The position numbers and the translations under genes were made by a program. A DNA stretch of 52,537 nt from JAAZNF01 sp964561025 (GTDB lineage: Bacteria; Myxococcota; B64-G9), in the NCBI GenBank assembly GCA_964561025.1, contig CAZLNM010000020.1, forward strand, positions 1 through 52,537, in the 5' to 3' direction. The notes beneath the pieces were generated by a model. It saw only the letters and a program-made list of their open reading frames with translations. It did no database searches and was not told where the DNA came from. Below, piece after piece: positions 15,639 through 24,321 of this stretch (position 1 is the first letter of the stretch; each line of letters opens with the position of its first letter).

Positions 15639-17390
15639 ATGGACGAAAGCATCGGCAACCGTCTCATCACCTACTTCGACAAGGAAGGTCGGGGCGGGCA
15701 GATCGCCTATGGCGAGCTCATGGTGGAGATGGGGGAGGGACAGCTCCTGTCGCTCGCCGAGTGCCTGCTGGAAGAGCAGCAGAAGGTGCAGGAGTTCGCA
15801 AGGAACGCGGAGTTTCTCACCCGCAAGATCCGGGCGCTGGAGCCGTTCTTCGACGACATCGAGCGCAACCCGGCGGCCTTCAACGCCCAGGCCCGCGAGC
15901 GCGTCCGCGAGGCCGCCCGTCTGCCCTACGAGAAGCGCATCCAGCTGCTCAACTCGTACTACACCGTCAACGCCACCCACGCCCGCATCCTGCGGGAGCT
16001 GACCACCTACCTCCTGGCCGGCGCCGAGGGCGACCACTCGGCGCACTCCATCTCCCTGCTCCAGTTCTCCATCAACTACCTGTGCCGCATGTTGCGCCAC
16101 GTGCCGCGCAAGACCCGGCGCCCGGCGGCCATCCACTCCATCGAGGCCGCGCGCGGCGCGGCCAAGAACGGCCTGTCCGACATCACCATCATCGGTACCT
16201 TGCTGCACGACATCCTGGAGGAACGCCAGGACGAGTGGACCGAGGAGCTGATCAACCGCGAGCTTTTGGACTCCCAGTACGGGGAGTGCTGCGGCAAGCG
16301 CATGAAGGAGGTGCCGGTGGCGCTGCGCCACCGCATCCTGCAGAAGTACATCGAGGCCTTCAACGACCACGCCTCGGGGATCTTCTTCCAGACCGGGCTG
16401 GCGCTGTACGACCACGTGCGCAACTTCCCGGTGGCGGGGCGCTATTACGAGACCCTCCACTCCATCGCCGAGATCGTGGCCAAGCTGTCCCGCACCCGGG
16501 ACACCAGCTACTACACCTACCTGCGCAACCTGCTCTATCCCAAGGCCGACGAGGAGCTGGACAGCATGTCGCGGGACCGGCTGATCGCGGAGATCGAGCC
16601 GGAGTTCGACGCCGCCCCGCAGCTGCTGGACGACTACCTGTCCCGCGTGCACAACTTCTACCAGACCGCCATGGGCGAGTACTACTCGAAGGAGGAGGTG
16701 CGCCGCAACGCCTTCCGCGAGATCCTGATCAAGATCCTGGACCGGCTGAACAACACGCGGGACATGGATCGGGGGGCGGGGTTCTCCATCTCCAAGCGCC
16801 TGTACGGCACGGGCTTCAAGAACATCTACCTGTTGCAGGCGGTGGAGGACAAGTTCCGCCGGCCGTCGTTCAACACCGAGGAGCGGCGCCTGATCGAGGT
16901 GAAGTTCATCAACAAGCCCAAGGTGGCCGCCCTGTACCAGATCCTGGAAGACATCGAGTTCCTGGAGCGGGAGTTCTTGGGCGGCGAGATGATCCAGTTC
17001 TTGGAGAAGGAGCTGGACGGCTACAAGGCCACCCGGGCCTTCCGGCGCATCACCCCGCCGGGTCGCGGCGGCTACTTCGACGGGCTCATCTACCTGTTCA
17101 ACGAGGTCATCCTGGGCCGCAAGTCCAACCTGGACGAGCTGGAGCGCCGGCGCGACAAGCAGGCCGAGGTGCTGGTGGCCTTCAAGGCCATCCTGGAGTC
17201 GTTCCTGGTGTACCCGGCGCTCATCCGCACCGAGATGGAGCAGCGCCACCTCACCCATCCCGACCAGTCGAGCTTTCGCCCCTACCGCATCGAGAGCATG
17301 GGCCCGGGCCTGGAGAACCGCTCCGACGCGCGCCAGGAGCAGGCGGTGGACCTGCTGAACATCAAGACCTTCAGCCGCCGCATCGAATGA
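15639..17390 (+). CDS. HD-domain protein resembling the (p)ppGpp hydrolase domain of SpoT/Rel
   Basis: The 583-residue protein lacks a named family I know, but carries the ordered motifs of the RelA/SpoT hydrolase domain. These are H166 in AAIHSIEAARGA, H190-D191-I-L-E194-E195 (the HDxxED box with E for D), EIVAKLSRTRDTSYYTYLRNLL near 278-299, and KILDRLNNTRD with D368 and N372 (the LADRLHNMR box). Synthetase, TGS and ACT domains are absent. N-terminal (1-130) and C-terminal (400-583) regions are helical and unassigned. A metal-dependent nucleotide hydrolase is likely; (p)ppGpp as substrate is inference. The C-terminus is convergent with the AgmX-like gene 7 nt away. Confidence 0.72.
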   Translation: MDESIGNRLITYFDKEGRGGQIAYGELMVEMGEGQLLSLAECLLEEQQKVQEFARNAEFLTRKIRALEPFFDDIERNPAAFNAQARERVREAARLPYEKRIQLLNSYYTVNATHARILRELTTYLLAGAEGDHSAHSISLLQFSINYLCRMLRHVPRKTRRPAAIHSIEAARGAAKNGLSDITIIGTLLHDILEERQDEWTEELINRELLDSQYGECCGKRMKEVPVALRHRILQKYIEAFNDHASGIFFQTGLALYDHVRNFPVAGRYYETLHSIAEIVAKLSRTRDTSYYTYLRNLLYPKADEELDSMSRDRLIAEIEPEFDAAPQLLDDYLSRVHNFYQTAMGEYYSKEEVRRNAFREILIKILDRLNNTRDMDRGAGFSISKRLYGTGFKNIYLLQAVEDKFRRPSFNTEERRLIEVKFINKPKVAALYQILEDIEFLEREFLGGEMIQFLEKELDGYKATRAFRRITPPGRGGYFDGLIYLFNEVILGRKSNLDELERRRDKQAEVLVAFKAILESFLVYPALIRTEMEQRHLTHPDQSSFRPYRIESMGPGLENRSDARQEQAVDLLNIKTFSRRIE

Positions 17391-17397
17391 GCATATT

Positions 17398-19377
17398 TCA
17401 GTAGTCCTGCTGGGCCGAGAGCAAGAGCGGGAAGGTGACCTCGTAGGCCTCGCCGGCGAAGGCGGGGAAGCGCCAGCGGCGCACTGTCTTGACCAGACAC
17501 GTCTCCAGCACGCTTCCCTGGAAGCGGGGCGTGGCGATGGAGGCGGATTGCACGCTGCCGTCCGGCTGCACCCGCGCCACCACCTGCAGCATGCCGGTGA
17601 GGGAGGCGTCGCGCTTGAGCTGGCGCTCCAGGCAGTTCTTGACCTGGCGGTAGTGGAGCTGGATGACGCTACGGATCTGGTCCTCCGACAGGCGCTGCGA
17701 TGGCGTGGCGGGGGCGGGCGCCTCGGGGCGCGCCTCCGGCCCCTTGCCGGGGAGCTTGCCCGTCTCCGGGGAGATCGGCGTGGAGGTGGGCAGATCCGGC
17801 GTGAGAGCGGCGGGGCCGATCAACCCGGCCGCCGGTACGCGGGGGGTGGCCTCGCTGCGGTTCTGATCCTGTTGCTGATAGAAGGCCAGCAGCTCCTTCT
17901 CGCGTTCGCTCAGCACCGGGGCCGGGCTGGGCAGAGCGTTGCTGGTCGTGGTTCGCCCGCCGGATGAGCCGGTGGACGCGGGGTTGGCCCGCGCGGGGTG
18001 CTTCACGTCCCAGATCTGGGCGCGGAGCTTGCGGGCCTCCTCCTCGCTCAAGGGTTCCACGTCGCCGGCCGAGCTATGACCGGTGCTCGGGGCGGAGGTC
18101 CGGGCGGTGGAGGGCGGCGAGAACCACCCCTGGCTGAAGGCCAAGGCCAGCATTCCCCCGGCCAGGCCCAGGATGCCGAAGATGAGCAGCAGCGCCACGC
18201 CCATGCGGCGCCCGCCCGAGGCCACCCCGGCCTGGCGCACGATGACGTCGGAGATCTCGCCGGGCATGGGGCCGTTTTCGGAAACGCGCGGGACCTCGCC
18301 CGGCAGCGCCGCTTCCTCCTCGGCCAGCGACTGTTGCTGCAGCTCCCGCGCGGCCTCCTCGGCGTCCATCACCGGGGGCGGGGGAAGCGGGGCGTCCGCC
18401 TCGGCGGCGAGTTCGCCGCGGGAGAAGAAGTGCTCGGCGATGCGGCTCTCGTCTTTCTTGCGCCGCCGCTCGCGCTCCTCGGCCTCCCGGCGTCGGGCCT
18501 CCTCCGCGCGGCGCTCCGCCTCGCAGCGCCGCTCCTCCTCTTTTTTCGCGGCCTCGCGTTTCCGCTCGTCCTCTTCCTCGCGCCGGCGCCGCTCTTCTTC
18601 CTCCCGGCGCCGCGCCTCCTCCGCCAGGCGCTGCTCCTCCTTCCGGCGCCGCTCCTCCTGGCTTCGCTCTTCCTTGCGCCGGCGCTCCTCTTCTTTCTTC
18701 TTCTCCTCGGCCTGCTTTCGCTCCCGGTCCTGGCGCTGCGCTTCTTCCTTGAGCTTCTTCTCCTTGAGGACCTCGACCGGGGGCGGCTCCGGCGCGGGTG
18801 GCGCCGTCTTGCGCCGGGCCTGCAGGCGCGCCCGGAAGGCCTCCTCGCGCTCGGCCTCGACCGCGCGGCGGCGCGCCTCGGCCCTCGCCGCCCCCCCATC
18901 GCGCGGCAGCAGCTGGGCCAGCTCGGGGACCTCGGAGAGCGGCTTCCAGTCCTCCATCCCGTCGCGCCAGGCGAAGTGATCCGGGGTGAGCCGCCCCTGG
19001 CGCAAGTGCTCCTCCATCTCCACCAGGGTGAAAGGCCCTTCCTCGCTGCCGTCCAGCCCGTAGAACCAGACCGATTCGAGGCCGGGGGAGGCGAGCGGGG
19101 GCATGGACGGAGCCGCCGGCGCGCTCGGGGTCGCCGGAGACTTCTCGATGCCGGATCGGTAGAGATCGCGGAAGGCGTGCTCGAACTCCAGCTCGAGGCT
19201 GGCGTCCTGCAACATGCCGCCATCGTCCGCCGCGGGTTCCGCCGCCGGCCCGTCATCCGGCTCCCGCACGATGATCAGTTGCTGGCAGCGCTTGCAGCGC
19301 ACCTTGATGACCTTGCCGCGGACCTTCTCGTCGGCAATGGAGTACTGGGTGCGGCACTTTTTGCAGGAGAACTTCAC
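17398..19377 (-). CDS. AgmX/GltJ-like gliding machinery protein (zinc ribbon, GYF, TonB C-terminus)
   Basis: The 659-residue protein begins with an MJ0042-type zinc ribbon (C5, C8, C28, C31), then a GYF_2-like domain at about 103-157 (VWFYGLDGSEEGPFTL). A long Arg/Glu-rich coiled coil of about 150 residues follows, then one membrane span near 385-410 (GVALLLIFGILGLAGGMLAL). A periplasmic Pro-rich linker leads to a TonB C-terminal domain at about 565-659 (SGMLQVVARVQPDGSV-like, VRRWRFPAFAG). This is the layout of AgmX/GltJ of Myxococcus xanthus (about 677 residues), which links cytoplasmic MglA to the envelope gliding complex. No other glt gene is visible in the window. The start is GTG with GGAG 7 nt upstream. 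Confidence 0.78.
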   Translation of the reverse strand: MKFSCKKCRTQYSIADEKVRGKVIKVRCKRCQQLIIVREPDDGPAAEPAADDGGMLQDASLELEFEHAFRDLYRSGIEKSPATPSAPAAPSMPPLASPGLESVWFYGLDGSEEGPFTLVEMEEHLRQGRLTPDHFAWRDGMEDWKPLSEVPELAQLLPRDGGAARAEARRRAVEAEREEAFRARLQARRKTAPPAPEPPPVEVLKEKKLKEEAQRQDRERKQAEEKKKEEERRRKEERSQEERRRKEEQRLAEEARRREEEERRRREEEDERKREAAKKEEERRCEAERRAEEARRREAEERERRRKKDESRIAEHFFSRGELAAEADAPLPPPPVMDAEEAARELQQQSLAEEEAALPGEVPRVSENGPMPGEISDVIVRQAGVASGGRRMGVALLLIFGILGLAGGMLALAFSQGWFSPPSTARTSAPSTGHSSAGDVEPLSEEEARKLRAQIWDVKHPARANPASTGSSGGRTTTSNALPSPAPVLSEREKELLAFYQQQDQNRSEATPRVPAAGLIGPAALTPDLPTSTPISPETGKLPGKGPEARPEAPAPATPSQRLSEDQIRSVIQLHYRQVKNCLERQLKRDASLTGMLQVVARVQPDGSVQSASIATPRFQGSVLETCLVKTVRRWRFPAFAGEAYEVTFPLLLSAQQDY

Positions 19378-19449
19378 CTTGCGGCTCCGGGTGTTCTCTC
19401 GTATGGACGAACGAGCGCGCCGATCGATCCGACGCGCCGCCCGGCACGA

Positions 19450-20862
19450 TTACAGGAGCTTGATGAGCTGCTCTTTTACCTGGTTTCGCACCGCCTCGCT
19501 CGGGCTACAGCGCAGGGCGCGCTCCCACATCTCTACCGCCTTGTTCTTGAAACCCTTTTTCTGGTACAGGATGGCCAGGTTGCGCAGCGGGGTGAACAGG
19601 TTGGGCTTGAGCTCGATGGTCTGCTCGTACTCCCGGATGGCCTCGTACACCTGGTTCTTGGCCAGCAGCACGTTGGCCAGGGCGTAGTGGATATTGGCCA
19701 CGAACGGGTCCAGCGAACAGGCGCGGCGGAGCTCGGCCTCCGCCTCGTCGTAGTGTTTCTCTCGGTAGAGGGAGACGCCTTTGCGGTAGGCCTCGTCCAC
19801 CGCCTGGTTGTCGGCGGCCTGCGGCTCGACCGGCGGCTGACCCGCGTTCAGCAACTCCTTCACCCGTTTCACCAGCGGGATCAGACGGAAAGGTTTCTCG
19901 AAGAAGTCGTCGGCGCCGTAGGTCTCCATCACGTCCTGAGCATAGCGCCAGCCCTTGTACACGGCGCTGATCATCACCACCGGGGTCTTGCCGAAGCGTT
20001 GGCTGGACTTGATCTTGCGGCAGATCTCGAAACCGTGGATCTCGGGCAGCATGGCGTCCAGCAGCACCAGCCGCGGCCGGTGGGCCTTGACCGCCTGCAG
20101 CGCCTCCAGGCCCCGGGCGGCCGACACCACCCGGAAGCCCTCCGCGGTGAGGGCCTTCTCCAGCATGCGCACGATGTCTTCCTCGTCGTCCACCACCAGC
20201 ACCACCGGCCGGTCATCCGCCGCCTGTGAAGGACTCGTCTCGGCTGCCGCGCGCAGCTCCTCCTCGCTGGTGGCGACCTCGATGGAGATCAGCTCCTCGT
20301 CGGACTCGATGGCGACGTCCGGCTCCGGGAGCGCCTGGGAGACGATGGCCAGGTAGCCCGCGGGGTCCTCCTCGCCGCCAGGCGGGGAGGACCGCTCGCC
20401 GCGGAAGAACTTGGCGTTGGGATCGCGCTTGTGCAGCGAGAACGCCTCGCGGGTCACGGCGGCCAGGCGGGCCTCCAGCACCACGTAGGGCTCGACCTTG
20501 CGGCCGCAGATGAAGGCCACCTCGTCCATCACCTGCCGGTCCTCGGGGTTGGCCATGGCCAGCAGCACCCGGTCCGGCTCCACCCGCAGCGGAAGAATCC
20601 GGGACTGCAGGGCCACCGCCTCGGGGATGAGATCGAGCGCCGACAGGGGAAGCACGGTCTGGGACAGATCGACCGCCGGAAGCCCCATCTGCTCGCCCAA
20701 CGCCAGCAACAGGTCCTCCTCGGCGGCCAGGCCGAGCTCTAGCAGCGAGGACGCCAGCTTCCCACCGGATTGTCGCTGCCTCTCCAACGCCTTACCGAGC
20801 TGGGCCTGGTCGATGGTCTTTTTCTGGATCAGGAGCTTTCCGATGGGAACTTTCTGAGCCAC
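19450..20862 (-). CDS. MshEN/GspE-N domain, receiver and TPR fusion protein
   Basis: The 470-residue protein has a GspE/PilB N-terminal (MshEN-like) region at about 1-150, with IGKLLIQKKTIDQAQLGKAL and VLLAMANPEDRQVMDEV. A receiver domain follows at 218-340 (D225/D226, phosphoacceptor D269 in LVLLDAMLPEIHG, K323), then about three TPR repeats at 352-450. The ATPase core of secretion ATPases is absent. MshEN modules in other proteins bind c-di-GMP, so a c-di-GMP plus phosphorylation-controlled adaptor is plausible. The start is GTG at 20862, with GGAGGG 8 nt upstream. It is divergent from ribBA. Confidence 0.78.
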   Translation of the reverse strand: MAQKVPIGKLLIQKKTIDQAQLGKALERQRQSGGKLASSLLELGLAAEEDLLLALGEQMGLPAVDLSQTVLPLSALDLIPEAVALQSRILPLRVEPDRVLLAMANPEDRQVMDEVAFICGRKVEPYVVLEARLAAVTREAFSLHKRDPNAKFFRGERSSPPGGEEDPAGYLAIVSQALPEPDVAIESDEELISIEVATSEEELRAAAETSPSQAADDRPVVLVVDDEEDIVRMLEKALTAEGFRVVSAARGLEALQAVKAHRPRLVLLDAMLPEIHGFEICRKIKSSQRFGKTPVVMISAVYKGWRYAQDVMETYGADDFFEKPFRLIPLVKRVKELLNAGQPPVEPQAADNQAVDEAYRKGVSLYREKHYDEAEAELRRACSLDPFVANIHYALANVLLAKNQVYEAIREYEQTIELKPNLFTPLRNLAILYQKKGFKNKAVEMWERALRCSPSEAVRNQVKEQLIKLL

Positions 20863-20906
20863 GGCGGCGACCCTCCGGGTGGTTTCACCGACAGGAACCG
20901 CGGCGC

Positions 20907-20936
20907 ACTGTACCATCGGGCCGGGGCGCGAGGCAA
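20907..20936 (-). promoter_or_regulatory. Putative promoter of the MshEN-REC-TPR gene
   Basis: Minus-strand TTGCCT (20936-20931), an 18-nt spacer and TACAGT (20912-20907), about 45 nt before the GTG start. Confidence 0.4.
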
Positions 20937-20971
20937 GTGCGGGCTGGGTGCGGGGCCCGGGCACTTTTCGT

Positions 20972-21000
20972 TTGCAAGATCGGAGCGGGTGGGATAGCGT
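20972..21000 (+). promoter_or_regulatory. Putative promoter of the ribBA operon, near-leaderless
   Basis: TTGCAA (20972-20977), a 17-nt spacer and TAGCGT (20995-21000) end 9 nt before the ATG at 21010. There is no room for an FMN riboswitch between promoter and gene and none is visible. Confidence 0.45.
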
Positions 21001-21009
21001 ACCGGCGCC

Positions 21010-22275
<1,266 letters not shown>

Positions 22276-22276
22276 C

Positions 22277-22768
22277 ATGCCCAGGATCGTGGAGGGTCGC
22301 TACGAGGCCAAGGGGCTGAGAGTGGCGCTGGTGGTGAGCCGCTTCAACAACTTCGTGAGCGAACGCCTGCTGGAGGGGGCGCTGGACGCCCTGGTACGCC
22401 ACGGGGCGGACGATGGCGACATCACCGTGGTGCGGGTGCCGGGGGCCTTCGAGCTGCCGGCGGCGGTGAAACGCCTGGCCGAGGCGGGCGCGGTGGACGC
22501 CATCGTGTGCCTGGGTTGTCTGATCCGCGGCGGCACGCCCCACTTCGATCTCATCGCCGCGGAGGTGTTCAAGGGGGTGGCCGCGGTGAGCCTGGAGCAC
22601 CCGGTGGCCATCGGCATGGGCGTGATCACCGCCGAAAACCTGGAGCAGGCCATCGAGCGCGGCGGAAGCAAGATGGGCAACAAGGGATTCGACGCGGCCC
22701 TGTCCGCCATCGAGATGGCCAGCCTGTTCCGCCAGACGGGGCGCCGCGGCGCCAAGGCGCGCGCTTGA
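22277..22768 (+). CDS. ribH: 6,7-dimethyl-8-ribityllumazine synthase
   Basis: The 163-residue enzyme condenses dihydroxybutanone phosphate with the ribityl-amino-uracil. Family motifs are VALVVSRFNNFVSERLLEGA, VRVPGAFELPAAVKRL, CLGCLIRGGTPHFD and NKGFDAALSAIEM. The length (about 155-160) is normal. GGGAGG precedes the ATG. It sits between ribBA and nusB, a widespread bacterial arrangement. Confidence 0.96.
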   Translation: MPRIVEGRYEAKGLRVALVVSRFNNFVSERLLEGALDALVRHGADDGDITVVRVPGAFELPAAVKRLAEAGAVDAIVCLGCLIRGGTPHFDLIAAEVFKGVAAVSLEHPVAIGMGVITAENLEQAIERGGSKMGNKGFDAALSAIEMASLFRQTGRRGAKARA

Positions 22769-22772
22769 GGCA

Positions 22773-23183
22773 ATGGGCGCCCGACGCAAAGCCCGCGAGC
22801 ACGCCCTGAAGATCCTCTACGCGCGCGAGGTCGGGGGCGTGCCGCACGAGGAGGCGCTGGCGCGCTACTTTACGGATTTCGAGCCGCAGGCCGAGGGGCG
22901 GGAGTTCGCCGAGACGCTGGTGCGGGGCACCATGGAGCGCCTCTCCGAGATCGACGCCGCCATCCAGGAGGTCAGCGCGCACTGGCGCATCAGCCGCATG
23001 GCGGCGGTGGACCGCAACATCCTGCGCATGGCCACCTTCGAGCTGCGCTTCCTCAAGGACGCGCCCAAGCGCGTGGTGCTGAACGAGGCCATCGAGATCG
23101 CCCGCCACTACGGCGCCGAGGACTCCTGGGCCTTCATCAACGGCATCCTGGATAAGTTGGCCGAAGACATCGAGGATGGCTGA
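22773..23183 (+). CDS. nusB: Transcription antitermination protein NusB
   Basis: The 136-residue helical protein shows the NusB pattern: ARRKAREHALKILYAREVGG at the N-terminus, then RISRMAAVDRNILRMATFELRF, RVVLNEAIEIARHYG and WAFINGILDKLAE. NusB binds boxA RNA with NusE (S10) in rRNA antitermination. It starts 4 nt after ribH, and the next gene overlaps its 3' end by 8 nt. Confidence 0.95.
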   Translation: MGARRKAREHALKILYAREVGGVPHEEALARYFTDFEPQAEGREFAETLVRGTMERLSEIDAAIQEVSAHWRISRMAAVDRNILRMATFELRFLKDAPKRVVLNEAIEIARHYGAEDSWAFINGILDKLAEDIEDG

Positions 23184-23745
23184 CATGGCCGGCGAACTTC
23201 GTCTCGCCTCCCTGCCGCTCTCGCTTCAATCGCTCGACCGCATGCCGGCGCAAGTGTTGGTGCTTCCCTTGTTGCGCATCGACCGGCCGCTGCCCGGCGC
23301 GGCGGGGCTGGCGGACTGGCGGCTGAACGGCCGCTTGAGCCGGCTGCTCCAGCAGGGTGTCTTCCGGGCCGAGGAGCGCGAGGCGCTTCTTACGGACAGC
23401 CGCGGCCGCATCGGCGCGCCCATCTTGCTTCTCTTCGGCCTGGGAGAATCGGGCCGCCTGGATCGCGAAAAGCTCGCCGTGCTCCTCGGCCACCTCGCCG
23501 GGGTGGTGGCGCGCGCCCGCTGGAAGAGCGCCGCCATCGAGGTCCCCGCGCGCCGCCTGGGCTCGGTGGACGCCGACGAGGCCCTCGGCCTGTGGCTCTC
23601 GGCGTTGGCCAACCACCCGCCGCCCGAGGGGGTGGTGCTGCTGCGCTCCTCGGCCGCGCAGGAGGAGCGCGTCGCCTCCCTGTCGGCGAAGGACAAGCGC
23701 ATCGAGTGGCGCGGGCCGCTGGTGCCGGCGGTGGTACGGGCGTAG
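23176..23745 (+). CDS. Orphan leucyl-aminopeptidase (M17) N-terminal-like domain protein
   Basis: The 189-residue product resembles the N-terminal macro-like domain of M17 leucyl aminopeptidases. It has LSRLLQQGVFRAEEREALL followed by GAPILLLFGLGE, where M17 proteins have a substrate-independent alpha/beta domain. The metal-binding catalytic domain is entirely missing. The ATG at 23176 overlaps nusB by 8 nt, suggesting coupled translation; an ATG at 23185 is also possible. It may serve as a nucleotide- or DNA-binding module or be a relic. The family call is moderate and the function unknown. Confidence 0.55.
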   Translation: MADMAGELRLASLPLSLQSLDRMPAQVLVLPLLRIDRPLPGAAGLADWRLNGRLSRLLQQGVFRAEEREALLTDSRGRIGAPILLLFGLGESGRLDREKLAVLLGHLAGVVARARWKSAAIEVPARRLGSVDADEALGLWLSALANHPPPEGVVLLRSSAAQEERVASLSAKDKRIEWRGPLVPAVVRA

Positions 23746-23748
23746 AGA

Positions 23749-24273
23749 ATGTCGGTTTTTTCGACGATGGCGAAGTTCAGCTACAAGAAATACGGCAGAG
23801 AAGATCAGAGACGGTTGGCGACCTGGGCCGCCGAATGCGCAAAACGAGTGCTTTCATTCTTTACCAGGGCGTACCCGAAAGATGACCGCCCCCGAAAAGC
23901 CATCGCGGCATGCCGGAGCTGGGTTCGCACGGGTGTGTTCAAGATGGCCGAGGTTCGAAGAGTCGCTCTGGCGGCTCACGCGGCCGCTCGTGATGCGAAA
24001 GAGAACGAGGCGGCTTGCTTCGCCGCGCGCGCGGCCGGTCACGCGCTGGGGACGGCGCACGTTCCCCAACATGCCGCCGGGAGCGCGTACTATGCCCTGA
24101 AGGCGGTGGCGGCGGACGATCCCGCGAACGCCGGGGCGAAGACCGCCAAGGAGTTCGAGTGGCAGTCGCGGCATCTGGCAAGACATCTGAGGCGCAAGAT
24201 CATGAACCGGATCGCGATTGTAAAAGAGGGCGACAGAACCATCGTGAAATTGCATAAGGACCGCGGCTTCTGA
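23749..24273 (+). CDS. Imm5-like putative immunity protein
   Basis: The 174-residue helical protein has the pattern of the Imm5 family of predicted immunity proteins: LATWAAECAKRVLSFF, then DDRPRKAIAACRSWVRTG, AALAAHAAARDAKENEAACFAARAAGHALGTAHVPQHAAGSAYYALKAV in sequence order. Such proteins neutralise polymorphic toxins in other loci, but no toxin, VgrG or secretion gene is adjacent. Base composition is lower in GC than in the riboflavin genes beside it, which suggests transfer. It starts 3 nt after the previous stop; ATG at 23767 (MAKFSYKK) is an alternative start. Confidence 0.65.
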   Translation: MSVFSTMAKFSYKKYGREDQRRLATWAAECAKRVLSFFTRAYPKDDRPRKAIAACRSWVRTGVFKMAEVRRVALAAHAAARDAKENEAACFAARAAGHALGTAHVPQHAAGSAYYALKAVAADDPANAGAKTAKEFEWQSRHLARHLRRKIMNRIAIVKEGDRTIVKLHKDRGF

Positions 24274-24321
24274 ATCGCAATCGCGTCTGGCGCCGCTGCC
24301 CGGGGGGACCGGCCGACCGAC

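Noticed and set aside
19450..20862. Type II secretion / type IV pilus ATPase
   Set aside because: Only the N-terminal domain is present; Walker A/B and the ATPase core are replaced by receiver and TPR domains.
20937..21009. FMN riboswitch before ribBA
   Set aside because: The predicted promoter ends 9 nt before the start codon and the conserved RFN-element sequence is not seen.
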